DNA of 64,000 nucleotides from Blastococcus fimeti (lineage in GTDB: Bacteria > Actinomycetota > Actinomycetes > Mycobacteriales > Geodermatophilaceae), in the NCBI GenBank assembly GCA_900102115.1, contig FNAW01000002.1:682001-746000 (forward strand). The letters run 5' to 3'. The position numbers and the translations under genes are program-made. Each line of letters begins with the position of its first letter. Positions within the stretch are counted from its first letter, which is position 1. The notes beneath the pieces were generated by a model that had not been told where the DNA came from, searched no databases, and saw only the letters and a program-made list of their open reading frames with translations. Shown piece after piece: positions 1 to 8,022 of the stretch.

Positions 1-626
1 CAGAGGCAGGCGTCGATCCCGGTCTTGCCCGAGCCGACGACGGTGACGTGCGCGGGGCGCGAGGTGAGGCCGACGAGGTCGTTGGGCGCGATCACCCGGA
101 CCCCGGCGGCCACGGCGTACCGCGGCGTCGTCATCGACGGGACGGTGACGTTCATGTACGTCGCGTCGACGACCCTGCGGCGCACGACGACGTCGGTGGT
201 CCGCCCGCTGACCAGGGAGGTGAACCGCTGCGCGCCGTCCTCGGCCGGACCGTCGTAGTTCGACATCGGGAAGTAGGACACGCGGCCGCTCGCGAGGAAC
301 GTCCTCCGCATGACGTCGTCGAAGTAGGCCAGGACCTCGTCGCCGGTGGCCAGCTCGTGCAGCCCGGCGTTGAGGCCGACCGCGTCGATGGCACCGGTGC
401 CCAGCTCGCGGGAGTTCACCCCGTAGAAGACCGAGGGCTGGTGCAGCCGCACGAAGGGGTAGGCGCGGGTCCAGTGCCCACCGGGCTGGTCGTAGCGGTC
501 GACGATCGCGACCGTCGCGTCGGTCTCGGTGAGCAGCGTGTCGACGAACGCCATGCCCATCGCACCCGCCCCGATGACGAGGTAGTCGACCTCGAGGGGC
601 GCGGGGTCCGTGGTCTCTGCGGGCAC
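1..626 (-). CDS. FAD/NAD(P)-binding flavoprotein (3' end cut by window edge)
   Basis: Partial gene; the C-terminal part lies beyond base 1. The protein read from the GTG at 626 has an N-terminal Rossmann motif (VDYLVIGAGAMG) followed by a flavoprotein-like stretch (DRYDQPGGHW) and, near the truncated end, a second dinucleotide-binding motif (VTVVGSGKTG). Two such motifs about 180 residues apart are typical of flavin-dependent monooxygenases and related NAD(P)-binding oxidoreductases, so the protein probably oxidises a small molecule using FAD and NAD(P)H; the substrate cannot be told. The start is preceded by GGAG at good distance. It runs in the same direction as the SDR gene upstream, 45 bp away, and may be co-transcribed with it. 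Confidence 0.8.
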   Translation of the reverse strand, partial: MPAETTDPAPLEVDYLVIGAGAMGMAFVDTLLTETDATVAIVDRYDQPGGHWTRAYPFVRLHQPSVFYGVNSRELGTGAIDAVGLNAGLHELATGDEVLAYFDDVMRRTFLASGRVSYFPMSNYDGPAEDGAQRFTSLVSGRTTDVVVRRRVVDATYMNVTVPSMTTPRYAVAAGVRVIAPNDLVGLTSRPAHVTVVGSGKTGIDACL

Positions 627-671
627 GAGGCGGTTCTCCAGACGTCGACGGGCGTGATCGCGGACGCTAGC

Positions 672-1424
672 TCACGACGCGCGGCCGCTGAGCAGGGCGA
701 GCACGTCGTCGTACCGGCCCTCGACCTCGGCGAAGCGCAGGAACCGCACCCGGTCGACCAGCACCTCCCGGACGTCGGGCTGCGACTGCAGGATGTTGAA
801 CGTCTCGGTCAGGTACTCCTCCAGCGGCATGGCGCTCTCGTCGTCGGCGTGGCCCGGCATGAGGTCGGTCCGCACGGCCGGCGGCACCAGCTCGACCACC
901 TGCACCGAGCTGCCGGCGAGCTGCACGCGCAGGCTCTCCGTCCACGAGTGGATCGCGGCCTTGGTCGCGTTGTACGTGGGCGTCGCCGGCAGCGGCACGA
1001 ACGCCAGCCCCGAGGAGACGGTGGCGATCGTGGCGTCGTCCTGGGACAGCAGGAGCGGCAGGAAGGCGTTCACCGTCCGGATCGGGCCGAGCAGGTTCGT
1101 GGTGACGGTGGCCTCGGCGACGGCGAGGTGGCCGGGGTCGCGCAGGTCCTCCGGCTGCATGATCCCGGCCATGGTGACCAGGACGTCGAGCTGCGGGTGG
1201 TCGCGTCGCACGGTCTCGTAGGCGGCGGCGATCGAGGCGGGGTCGGCGACGTCGAGCTGCAGGGCGCTGATCCCCGGGTGCTCCGCGACGATCCGGTCCA
1301 GGAGCTCCTTGCGCCGTCCGGCGACGATCACCGTGTTGCCGGCCTCGGCGAACCGCAGCGCCAACCCGAGGCCGATGCCCGAGGTGCCGCCGGTGAACAA
1401 CATCGTCCTGCCTGTCGTCTTCAT
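672..1424 (-). CDS. SDR family NAD(P)-dependent oxidoreductase
   Basis: 250-residue classical short-chain dehydrogenase/reductase, a normal length for the family. The cofactor motif GGTSGIG is close to the N-terminus, an NAG-like segment reads VTMAGIM, the catalytic serine is in VSSGLAF and the catalytic YxxxK is YNATK. The early LFTGG and VAGRR (an Arg after the second strand) suggest NADP(H) preference by family rule. The substrate is unknown. The ATG at 1424 follows a GGGAG ribosome binding site. It is divergent from a MmyB-like XRE regulator that starts at 1527; this SDR/regulator pairing is common in actinobacteria and suggests that the regulator represses the SDR gene through the palindrome at 1473-1495. 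Confidence 0.9.
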   Translation of the reverse strand: MKTTGRTMLFTGGTSGIGLGLALRFAEAGNTVIVAGRRKELLDRIVAEHPGISALQLDVADPASIAAAYETVRRDHPQLDVLVTMAGIMQPEDLRDPGHLAVAEATVTTNLLGPIRTVNAFLPLLLSQDDATIATVSSGLAFVPLPATPTYNATKAAIHSWTESLRVQLAGSSVQVVELVPPAVRTDLMPGHADDESAMPLEEYLTETFNILQSQPDVREVLVDRVRFLRFAEVEGRYDDVLALLSGRAS

Positions 1425-1472
1425 GGCTCCCACCGTGCGGCCGATGCCCGCCGGGCGGGAGAGGAGCGGTTG

Positions 1473-1495
1473 TCCAGGGATCGGCGGTCCCTGGA
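1473..1495. promoter_or_regulatory. Inverted repeat between SDR gene and its XRE regulator
   Basis: Perfect 8-bp arms TCCAGGGA and TCCCTGGA separated by 7 bases, centred in the 102-bp divergent intergenic region. Position and symmetry fit an operator bound by a dimeric helix-turn-helix protein, most simply the product of the adjacent gene at 1527. Inference from position; no binding is shown. Confidence 0.5.
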
Positions 1496-1514
1496 TCCGT
1501 GTCGTCGTGGCGGG

Positions 1515-1520
1515 CAGGAT
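1515..1520 (+). promoter_or_regulatory. -10-like hexamer for leaderless regulator gene
   Basis: CAGGAT lies exactly 6 bases before the GTG at 1527, and there is no ribosome binding site in this space. The arrangement fits transcription starting at the first base of the start codon. Confidence 0.3.
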
Positions 1521-1526
1521 GACGGC

Positions 1527-2396
1527 GTGGACCGCGCCCAGCTCGCCGACTTCCTCCGCCGCCGCCGGGAGGCCCTGCAGCCCGCCGACGTCGGCCTGCC
1601 GTCGGGGCCGCGGCGCCGGGCGGCCGGGCTGCGCCGCGAGGAGGTCGCCGCGCTGACCGGGATGTCGACGGACTACTACGCCCGGCTCGAGCAGCAGCGC
1701 GGCCCGCAGCCGTCGGAGCAGATGGTGGCGGCGCTGGCCCGCAGCCTGCGGCTCACCCTCGACGAGCGCGACCACCTGTTCCGGCTGACCGGCCACCACG
1801 CGCCGGTGCGGGTGCGCCGCTCCGAGCACGTCAGCCCGGCGCTGCTGCGGGTGTTCGACCGGCTCGAGGACACCCCCGCACTGATCCTGTCCGACCTCGC
1901 CGACACCCTCGTGCAGAACCGGCTGGCACGCGCGCTGCTGGGCGACGAGACCGGCTACACCGGGCTCGCCCGCAGCGCCGTCTACCGGTGGTTCACCGAT
2001 CCGCGGGCGCGCAGCCACTACCCCGAGCGGGACCATGCCCACCAGAGCCGGCTGCAGGTGGCGGGTCTGCGGGCCGCGGTGACGGCGGGCGGCGCGGACC
2101 CGCGGGCGCAGGAGATCGTCGGCCGGCTGCTGGCCGGGAGTTCGGAGTTCCGCGAGGTGTGGGAGCTGCACGAGGTCGGGAAGCGCTTCGACGACGCCAA
2201 GACGCTGGTGCACCCCGAGCTCGGGGAGATCGCGGTCGACTGCCAGGCGCTGTTCACCGAGAACCAGGCGCAGGTGCTGCTCGTGCTCACTGCCGCCCCC
2301 GGCACCGAGGCGGCCCAGAAGCTGCAGCTGCTGTCGGTCATCGGCGAGCAGGACTTCAGCACCGGCGGTCAGGCGGTCATGAAGCCGCTCTCGTAG
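1527..2396 (+). CDS. XRE-family transcriptional regulator with MmyB-like ligand domain
   Basis: 289 residues. The N-terminal helix-turn-helix of the XRE type spans about residues 8-80 (RRRAAGLRREEVAALTGMS, then YYARLEQQRGPQPS), followed by the MmyB-like (PF17765-type) C-terminal domain containing VQNRLARALLGD and YRWFTDPRAR. This family usually represses a divergent oxidoreductase gene and releases DNA on ligand binding. The GTG at 1527 was chosen because the domain begins directly after it and the reading frame upstream is antisense to the SDR gene. The 3' end overlaps the convergent response-regulator gene by 28 bp. Confidence 0.88.
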   Translation: MDRAQLADFLRRRREALQPADVGLPSGPRRRAAGLRREEVAALTGMSTDYYARLEQQRGPQPSEQMVAALARSLRLTLDERDHLFRLTGHHAPVRVRRSEHVSPALLRVFDRLEDTPALILSDLADTLVQNRLARALLGDETGYTGLARSAVYRWFTDPRARSHYPERDHAHQSRLQVAGLRAAVTAGGADPRAQEIVGRLLAGSSEFREVWELHEVGKRFDDAKTLVHPELGEIAVDCQALFTENQAQVLLVLTAAPGTEAAQKLQLLSVIGEQDFSTGGQAVMKPLS

Positions 2397-3016
2397 GCGG
2401 CGATCACGGCCTGGGTGCGGTCCCGGGCGCCCAGCTTGAGCAGCACGCCGCTGACGTGGGTCTTCACCGTCTCGCGGCTGAGGAACATCTCGGCGGCGAT
2501 CTCCGCGTTGGACAGCCCCGCGGCGACCAGCCGCAGGACGTCGGCCTCCCGGCCGGTCAGCTCCGGCAGCGCCGCGGCACCCCGCGCACGCGAGGGCGTG
2601 TGCGAGGCGATGAGCCTGCGGGTCAGGTCGGGCAGCACGAGGGAGGAGCCGCGGGCGACGATGCGGATCGCGTCGACCAGCTCGTCGGGGTCGGCCCGCT
2701 TCAACGCGAAGCCACTGGCGCCGGCCTTCAGCGAGCGGAACAGGTAGTCGTCGTCCTCGAAGGTGGTCAGCACCAGCACGCGCGGGCGGCCGGGGTCGCG
2801 GGCGATCAGCCGCTCGGTCGCCGTGATGCCGTCCATGTCCGGCATCCGCACGTCCATGAGGACGACGTCGGGATCGGTGCGGGCCGCCACCTCGAGCGCC
2901 TCCCGGCCGGTGCCGGCCTCTCCGACCACGGTGAGATCGGGCTCGCTCTCCAGGATCACCCGCAGTCCGGAACGGACCAGCACGTCATCGTCCACGAGCA
3001 CCAGGCGCAGGGTCAT
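2369..3016 (-). CDS. NarL/LuxR-family response regulator
   Basis: 215 residues with an N-terminal receiver domain and C-terminal LuxR-type helix-turn-helix. Acidic residues D10/D11 and the phospho-acceptor D55 (in [12 protein letters not shown]) are present, as is the conserved Lys region ([10 protein letters not shown]). The output domain reads [18 protein letters not shown] and later SRETVKTHV, typical of NarL. It pairs with the kinase gene, whose stop codon it does not leave: the kinase stop and this ATG overlap by 4 bp, indicating translational coupling. The likely target is the divergent ABC transporter operon, whose upstream region carries an 18-bp palindrome. Confidence 0.93.
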   Translation of the reverse strand: MTLRLVLVDDDVLVRSGLRVILESEPDLTVVGEAGTGREALEVAARTDPDVVLMDVRMPDMDGITATERLIARDPGRPRVLVLTTFEDDDYLFRSLKAGASGFALKRADPDELVDAIRIVARGSSLVLPDLTRRLIASHTPSRARGAAALPELTGREADVLRLVAAGLSNAEIAAEMFLSRETVKTHVSGVLLKLGARDRTQAVIAAYESGFMTA

Positions 3017-4296
3017 GCGGCACCGGCCAGCGGCAGGACCACGCAGAGCTCGAAGCCACCCGACGGCGTGGGCCCCGCGGTCAGCGTGCCGCCGGCGGCG
3101 CGGGTGCGCTCGTGCAGGCCGGCGAGCCCCCGCCCCCCACCAGGGCCGGGCCGGCTGTCCTGCTGCTCGGGGCGCTCGTTGTGCACGCTCACGGCGAGGG
3201 TGTCGCCCAGGCGCAGGACCTGTGCGACGGTCACCGGGGTGCCGGCGTGCCGCAGCACGTTCGTCGTCCCCTCCTGGACCACCCGGTAGGCCAGCGCCTG
3301 GAGGGCCGCAGGCACCTCGTCGGTGCCGACGTCGACGGTGAGGGCGACCGGCAGCCCACCGTCGCGCAGGCCGACGAGCAACTCGTCGAGGTCGGCGAGC
3401 GTCGGCGGGGCGAAGGGCGCGAGGTCGCGGCCGTCGTCCTCGGCGCGCAGGACGCTGAGCGCCCGGTCGAGCTCGGCCAGTGCGGCGCGGGTGTTGGTCT
3501 CGATGTGCTGCAGCGCCTGGCGGGCGAACTCCGGCTGGACCGGGGCGTCGCCCCCAGGGCTGAGCGTGCGCCGGGCGGCGGTGGCCTGCAGCAGGCTGGC
3601 GGTCAGGGCGTGGCCGATGGTGTCGTGCAGGTCGCGGGCCAGCCGGTTGCGGTCGGCCAGCCGCCGGCCGCCGGCCTGCAGGGCGGCGATCCGCTGCTCC
3701 GCACCGGCGCCCAGCAGGCGGGGACCCACCGCCGCCGCCAGCCGCACCAGCAGGTCCAGGAGCAGCAGGGCCGCGAGGACGACGAGGGCCATCAGCGCCA
3801 GCAGCGGGAGCGCGTTGAGCACGTTCCAGTCGAGGCCGAAGCGCAGCGCCACGCAGAGGACGGTGGCGAAGAACAGGACGGCGAGCGTGGCCGCGCCCAG
3901 CAGCACCCGGGCGCCCAGCCAGCCGACCGCCCGCCAGGTGCCGGCCGACGTCACCAGCCGGCGCACCTTCGTCCTGACGCCGGGCTGCCGCCGCACCCGC
4001 TCGCCGGCCGGGACGTCGACCCCGAGCAGGCTGCGCAGCATCCGCCGCTCGAGCCCGGCGACACCCCGGATGGTCGCCAGGACGAGCAGGATCAGCAGCA
4101 GCCCGACGCCGTAGATGACCGCGACGACGGAGCCGAACAGCGCGAAGTAGAGCGCCAGGCCGAGCGCGCCGGCCGGCAGCAGCGCCAGCGCGTAGAGCAC
4201 GCGTCCGGGCCAGCCGGGGCCCGTGGCGGCGGCGACCACCCCTCGGAGGCCGGCACCGATCTCGGCTGCGGAGCGGGGGAACGTCGTCGTCGGCAC
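3013..4296 (-). CDS. Sensor histidine kinase (NarL-type, HisKA_3)
   Basis: 427-residue membrane kinase. About four hydrophobic helices in the first 210 residues form the sensor part, followed by the HisKA_3 H-box with the phospho-accepting H224 (ARDLHDTIGHALTA), an N-box (VVQEGTTNVLRHAG) and a glycine-rich G-box (GGRGLAGLHERTRAAGG). No extracellular loop of note is visible, so it probably senses the membrane or works with the transporter nearby. The GTG at 4296 was preferred because upstream codons run antisense to the ABC gene and lack family features. It overlaps the response-regulator start by 4 bp. Confidence 0.9.
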   Translation of the reverse strand: MPTTTFPRSAAEIGAGLRGVVAAATGPGWPGRVLYALALLPAGALGLALYFALFGSVVAVIYGVGLLLILLVLATIRGVAGLERRMLRSLLGVDVPAGERVRRQPGVRTKVRRLVTSAGTWRAVGWLGARVLLGAATLAVLFFATVLCVALRFGLDWNVLNALPLLALMALVVLAALLLLDLLVRLAAAVGPRLLGAGAEQRIAALQAGGRRLADRNRLARDLHDTIGHALTASLLQATAARRTLSPGGDAPVQPEFARQALQHIETNTRAALAELDRALSVLRAEDDGRDLAPFAPPTLADLDELLVGLRDGGLPVALTVDVGTDEVPAALQALAYRVVQEGTTNVLRHAGTPVTVAQVLRLGDTLAVSVHNERPEQQDSRPGPGGGRGLAGLHERTRAAGGTLTAGPTPSGGFELCVVLPLAGAA

Positions 4297-4353
4297 GGTC
4301 CGATCCTGGCGCTCGCGGCCGCCGGGCGATTCCCCCGTCGGCGCGCTCCGCTC

Positions 4354-4371
4354 CTCCCCCACGTGGGGGAG
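4354..4371. promoter_or_regulatory. 18-bp perfect palindrome, candidate response-regulator operator
   Basis: CTCCCCCACGTGGGGGAG is a perfect 18-bp palindrome located in the 183-bp gap between the divergent kinase/regulator and ABC transporter operons. NarL-type regulators bind dyad-symmetric sites as dimers, so this is the natural candidate target. It is 58 bp from the kinase start and 109 bp from the ABC start. Confidence 0.5.
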
Positions 4372-4479
4372 CCAGGTCGGCACCGCGGGGTGATCCGCGC
4401 GCACGTCCCTGACCGACACGCTGCTGATCATGACCGAGACGAACTCCTGGCGGCAGTGCCGCCCGCCGGCGGGCTCCGC

Positions 4480-5418
4480 ATGATCGAGGTGCGCGGGCTC
4501 ACGAAGCACTACGGCGCCGTGCGCGCCGTCGACGACCTGACCTTCGAGGTGCGGCCCGGCAAGGTGACCGGCTTCCTCGGACCCAACGGTGCCGGCAAGT
4601 CGACCACCATGCGGATGGTCCTGGGCCTGGACCGGCCCTCCGCAGGCTCCGCCCTGGTGGCCGGGCGGCCGTTCGCCCGGCTGGCCGAGCCGCTGCGCAC
4701 GGCCGGCGCGCTGCTCGACGCCCAGGCGGTGCACCCGGGCCGCAGCGGGCGGGACCACCTGCGGGTGGCCGCCCGCGCGAACGGCATCCCGCTGCGCCGG
4801 GTCGACGAGGTGGTCGACCAGGTCGGCCTCGGCCCCGCTTCCCGCCGGCGGGTGAAGGGCTACTCCCTGGGCATGCGGCAACGGCTAGGCATCGCCACGG
4901 CGCTGCTCGGCGACCCCGCGGTGCTGCTGTTCGACGAGCCGATGAACGGCCTGGACCTCGACGGCGTCCGGTGGATCCGCCGCCTGGTGCGTCAGCTCGC
5001 CGACGAGGGCCGCACGGTGCTGCTGTCGAGCCACCTCATGAGCGAGATGGAGCAGACCGCCGACCACCTGGTGATCATCGGGCGGGGCCGGCTCATCGCC
5101 GACGCCTCGATGGCCGAGGTGATGCGCGGCGAGGGCGCGCACCGCCAGGTGCAGGTGCGCACCCCCTCCCCGGACGAACTGGCCGGCGCGCTGCTGCGCC
5201 GGCAGCTGCGCGTGCACCCCACCGACATCGGCGACCTGCTGGTCGAGGGCGCATCGCCGGAGACGGTGGGCGACGTCGCGCTCGAGGTGGGGGTCGCCGT
5301 GCACCGGCTGGCCGAGGTGCAGAACTCCCTGGAGCAGATCTACCTCGACCTCACCGGCGACAGCGTGCAGTACCGCGTCGCGGCCGAGCCGGAGCCGGCC
5401 GGGACGGTGCAGCGATGA
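4480..5418 (+). CDS. ABC transporter ATP-binding protein
   Basis: 312 residues. Walker A is GPNGAGKST with K40, the signature is YSLGMRQRL, Walker B with the catalytic Glu is VLLFDEPMNGLD, and the switch His is in LLSSHLMSEM. These, together with the roughly 90-residue C-terminal extension, match the CcmA/DrrA-like exporters that work with a separate membrane subunit. The ATG at 4480 starts directly at the conserved IEVRGLTKHYG. The stop overlaps the permease ATG by 4 bp. The likely role is ATP-driven export of a drug or lipid-like compound, or antibiotic resistance, under control of the divergent two-component system. Confidence 0.92.
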   Translation: MIEVRGLTKHYGAVRAVDDLTFEVRPGKVTGFLGPNGAGKSTTMRMVLGLDRPSAGSALVAGRPFARLAEPLRTAGALLDAQAVHPGRSGRDHLRVAARANGIPLRRVDEVVDQVGLGPASRRRVKGYSLGMRQRLGIATALLGDPAVLLFDEPMNGLDLDGVRWIRRLVRQLADEGRTVLLSSHLMSEMEQTADHLVIIGRGRLIADASMAEVMRGEGAHRQVQVRTPSPDELAGALLRRQLRVHPTDIGDLLVEGASPETVGDVALEVGVAVHRLAEVQNSLEQIYLDLTGDSVQYRVAAEPEPAGTVQR

Positions 5419-6203
5419 GCGCCGCGGTGCTCGCCCCGCCGACCACCGGGACCGGCACGGTCTTCCTGCGGGCCGCCGGCGCCGAGTGGGTGCGGCTGCG
5501 CACGGTGCGGACGACGTGGGCCTGCCTGCTGGCGGCCGCCGTCGTCATCGTCGGGCTGGGCGCCATCGCGGCGGCCGACGAGGCAGAGGGGACGGCGACC
5601 GCGAGCAACCCCGTCGTGTCGACCTTCGCCGGTGAGTACGGCGTCCTGCTCGGCCAGTTCGGGCTGCTCGTGCTGGCACTGCTCGCGGTCACCCAGGAGT
5701 ACGCCAGCGGGTCGATCGGACCGACGCTGCAGTGGACGCCGCGCCGTGGGGTGCTGCTGGCGGCGCGGGTCGTCGTCCCGACCGTGGCGGTGACGGTGAT
5801 CGGCGTGCTGCTGGCGCTGGTCGCCGACCTGGTCGCGCTGCTGATCGACCCGGAGCTCACGCTGCCGCTCGGCGACGCGGTGGCCGGCCTGGCGCGGATC
5901 GCCGCGGTGCTGGTCGCGGGATCTCTGCTCGCCGTAGGGGTCGGGTTGCTGCTGCGGTCGACGGCGGCCGGGCTGGCCACGGTCTTCCTGCTGCAGCTGG
6001 TCCTGCCCTTCCTCATGCAGTCGTTCAACGTGGGCTGGCTGGCCGACCTGGCCGAGTGGCTGCCGGGCACGGGGGCGGTGCGCACGCTGCTGGGCGAGCC
6101 GGACTCGCTGTCCCTGGGCGGTGCGCTGGCGCTGCTGGCCTGCTGGTCCGTCGCCGCGGTGGCTGCCGGTAGTTGGCGGCTGCTGCGCCGCGATGCCGGC
6201 TGA
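5415..6203 (+). CDS. ABC transporter permease
   Basis: 262-residue integral membrane protein with about six hydrophobic segments (for example WACLLAAAVVIVGLGAIAA, LLGQFGLLVLALLAVT, VAVTVIGVLLALVADLVALL). The layout matches ABC-2-type permeases: one long loop after the first helix, then ITQEY-like VTQEYASGSIGPTL, which is a conserved feature of the family. It starts inside the last codons of the ATPase gene (ATGA overlap), so the two subunits are made together. A perfect 15-bp hairpin follows the stop. Confidence 0.88.
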   Translation: MSAAVLAPPTTGTGTVFLRAAGAEWVRLRTVRTTWACLLAAAVVIVGLGAIAAADEAEGTATASNPVVSTFAGEYGVLLGQFGLLVLALLAVTQEYASGSIGPTLQWTPRRGVLLAARVVVPTVAVTVIGVLLALVADLVALLIDPELTLPLGDAVAGLARIAAVLVAGSLLAVGVGLLLRSTAAGLATVFLLQLVLPFLMQSFNVGWLADLAEWLPGTGAVRTLLGEPDSLSLGGALALLACWSVAAVAAGSWRLLRRDAG

Positions 6204-6230
6204 CCTTCGCCTGACTGCCAGTCCCGCACA

Positions 6231-6267
6231 GTCGGTCTCTGCCCCGCCGGTGGGGGCAGAGACCGAC
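6231..6267. terminator. Bidirectional hairpin terminator
   Basis: Perfect 15-bp stem (6231-6245 with 6253-6267) and a 7-base loop, placed between the convergent ABC permease and GIY-YIG-like genes. No T-run is visible, as is usual in high-GC actinobacteria. Confidence 0.75.
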
Positions 6268-6297
6268 CGTCGTCGCCATCGCCACATGGCGAGAGCC

Positions 6298-6804
6298 TTA
6301 GCGCTTGCCCCACAGCTCGACGCCTCGCGCCAACAGTCCGGCCCGCACCCGGCTCTCGAGCGCCCGGGCAGAAGAGGTGGCGTCCGTGATGGTCCAGCAC
6401 ACCAAAGGGGCGGCCCACTCGATTGCAGCCACCGCCCAGAGCAATGTCCGCTCGGGCCCCACCTCGCGCAGGTGCTCGAGGCGGGCGCTGACGAAGGCCG
6501 CATCCGCGAGCGCGCGGTCCAACGCTGCCTCCCCGAATCCGGATGCCGCGGCTCGGCCGGAGCCGTACCGGCCCAGGCGACCCCAGAGGCCTTGCGGCGC
6601 TCGGCTCCCGTCCCGACCGGCACGCTCGCCCGCCATCCCGCAGTAGACGACCCGGTCGCGGACGCGGAAGAGGTAGACACCCGGAAGACGGGGAGCGGCA
6701 GCCCGTGCGCCTGCCCATGGAACCCACGGAGACCAGTCCGCGCAGCCGGCCAGGAAGTCAGGGACGTCGCCGTATGCACCGTCCCCGGCGTCGTCCGGGT
6801 TCAC
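6298..6804 (-). CDS. GIY-YIG-like protein, copy A
   Basis: 168 residues. The GIY-YIG core is recognisable: PGVYLF, then after about ten residues VVYCGMAGER, then a basic helix with Arg (LWGRLGRYGSGR) and a late Glu (ALESRV) in the position of the catalytic acid. GIY-YIG domains cut DNA or act in repair; this lineage is uncharacterised. It is clearly paralogous to the protein at 29910-30356 over nearly its full length (shared GEAALDRALAD, AFV..RL, WT.T.). The GTG at 6804 overlaps the stop of the 81-residue gene upstream by 4 bp, so it is the last gene of a coupled three-gene string. Confidence 0.7.
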   Translation of the reverse strand: MNPDDAGDGAYGDVPDFLAGCADWSPWVPWAGARAAAPRLPGVYLFRVRDRVVYCGMAGERAGRDGSRAPQGLWGRLGRYGSGRAAASGFGEAALDRALADAAFVSARLEHLREVGPERTLLWAVAAIEWAAPLVCWTITDATSSARALESRVRAGLLARGVELWGKR

Positions 6805-7046
6805 TCCGGGTCGCCTGATCGCCGCAGAGCCGCAGCCGTAGCGCGATAGGCGTCCTTTCGGTCCAGCATGCGTCGCTGACGCTGGGCGAGATCGCGATGG
6901 AAGAGGCCATCGACGTCCTTCAGGCTGTCGACGATGTGGTTCACCGGGGCGATGTGCGGGTCGAACCGACGACGCCACTGATCGGCGCGGAACGCCGGCT
7001 CCCCCATCTGTCGCGTGGGCACGCTGTGTGGATCGGAGACGCTCAT
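6801..7046 (-). CDS. Small protein (81 aa) coupled to hydroxyacid dehydrogenase and GIY-YIG-like genes
   Basis: 81 residues, strongly charged. It is bounded by 4-bp overlaps on both sides (dehydrogenase stop with its ATG; its stop with the GIY-YIG GTG), which is good evidence that it is translated. The first 45 or so residues (HSVPTRQMGEPAFRADQWRR, then FDPHIAPVNHIVDSL) remind me of the N-terminus of a family of actinobacterial uracil-DNA-glycosylase-like proteins, but the catalytic part is absent and the C-terminus is an unrelated Arg-rich helix. It could be a truncated relic kept as a small protein. The function is unknown. Confidence 0.55.
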   Translation of the reverse strand: MSVSDPHSVPTRQMGEPAFRADQWRRRFDPHIAPVNHIVDSLKDVDGLFHRDLAQRQRRMLDRKDAYRATAAALRRSGDPE

Positions 7047-7996
7047 GCGCCCAGCACCCGTACCGGCTCGCCGGCCACCCAGGCGGCGACGTCCTCGACC
7101 GCCTCGCCGTAGTACACCTCGTAGGTTCCGCGGGTGACGTAGCCCAGGTGCGGGGTGAGCACGGTGCGAGGTGCCGACCGCAGCGGGTGGTCGCGGGGCA
7201 GCGGCTCGGTCTCGAACACGTCCAGCCCGGCGCCGGCGATCCGGCCCGCATGCAGGGCGTCGAGCAGTGCCTGCTGGTCGACGATCGGCCCGCGGCTGGT
7301 GTTGACCAGGACGGCGGTGGGCTTCATCCGGGCGAGGTCGTCGGCGCCGATCAGCCCGCGGGTGCGCCGGGAGAGCAGCAGGTGCAGCGTGACGACGTCG
7401 GCGGTGGCGAAGAGCTCCTCGCGCTCCACCCGCCGGACGCCGACCTCCGCGGCCCGCTCGTCGGTGAGGTTCTGGCTCCAGGCCACGACGTCCATCCCGA
7501 AGGCCTGACCGACCCGCGCAACCCGGCTGCCGAGCCGGCCCAGACCGACGACGCCGAGCCGGGCGCCGTCCAGGTCGCCGCCGAGGGTCTGCTGCCAGCC
7601 GCCGGCGCGGACCGAGGCGTCCTCGCGCGGGATCTGCCGGAGCGTGGCGAGGATCAGCCCCCAGGTGAGCTCGGCGGTCGCTGCCGCGCCGGCTCCGGTG
7701 CCGCAGACGGTGATGCCGAGCTCGGTCGCCGCGGTCACGTCGATGGCCCGGTTGCGCATGCCGGTGGTGACCAGGAGGCGCAGGTTGGGCAGCCGCGCGA
7801 GCAGGTCGCGCTGGAACTCGGTGCGCTCGCGCATGGCGACGACGACGTCGAACGGCTCGAGCCGCGCGGCGAGCGCGTCGACGTCGGAGACGGCGTCGTG
7901 GAACTCGACCACCTGGACTGCCCCGGGCACGCGGGACCAGTCGCAGAAGTCGGCGGCCACGGACTGGTAGTCATCGAGGACGGCGATGCGGTGCAC
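7043..7996 (-). CDS. D-isomer-specific 2-hydroxyacid dehydrogenase family protein
   Basis: 317 residues, family-typical. The NAD-binding motif is GVVGLGRLG, and the three catalytic residues are visible as Arg in VNTSRGPIVD, Glu in DVFETEPLP and His in TPHLGY. The catalytic domain begins at residue 1 with RIAVLDDYQ, as in the subgroup related to phosphoglycerate and other hydroxyacid dehydrogenases. It would interconvert a 2-hydroxy acid and a 2-keto acid with NAD(H); the substrate is unknown. It is 26 bp downstream of the matrixin-like gene on the same strand and overlaps the next small gene by 4 bp. Confidence 0.92.
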   Translation of the reverse strand: MHRIAVLDDYQSVAADFCDWSRVPGAVQVVEFHDAVSDVDALAARLEPFDVVVAMRERTEFQRDLLARLPNLRLLVTTGMRNRAIDVTAATELGITVCGTGAGAAATAELTWGLILATLRQIPREDASVRAGGWQQTLGGDLDGARLGVVGLGRLGSRVARVGQAFGMDVVAWSQNLTDERAAEVGVRRVEREELFATADVVTLHLLLSRRTRGLIGADDLARMKPTAVLVNTSRGPIVDQQALLDALHAGRIAGAGLDVFETEPLPRDHPLRSAPRTVLTPHLGYVTRGTYEVYYGEAVEDVAAWVAGEPVRVLGA

Positions 7997-8022
7997 GGTT
8001 CCGGTCTACTACACGCCGGTCA

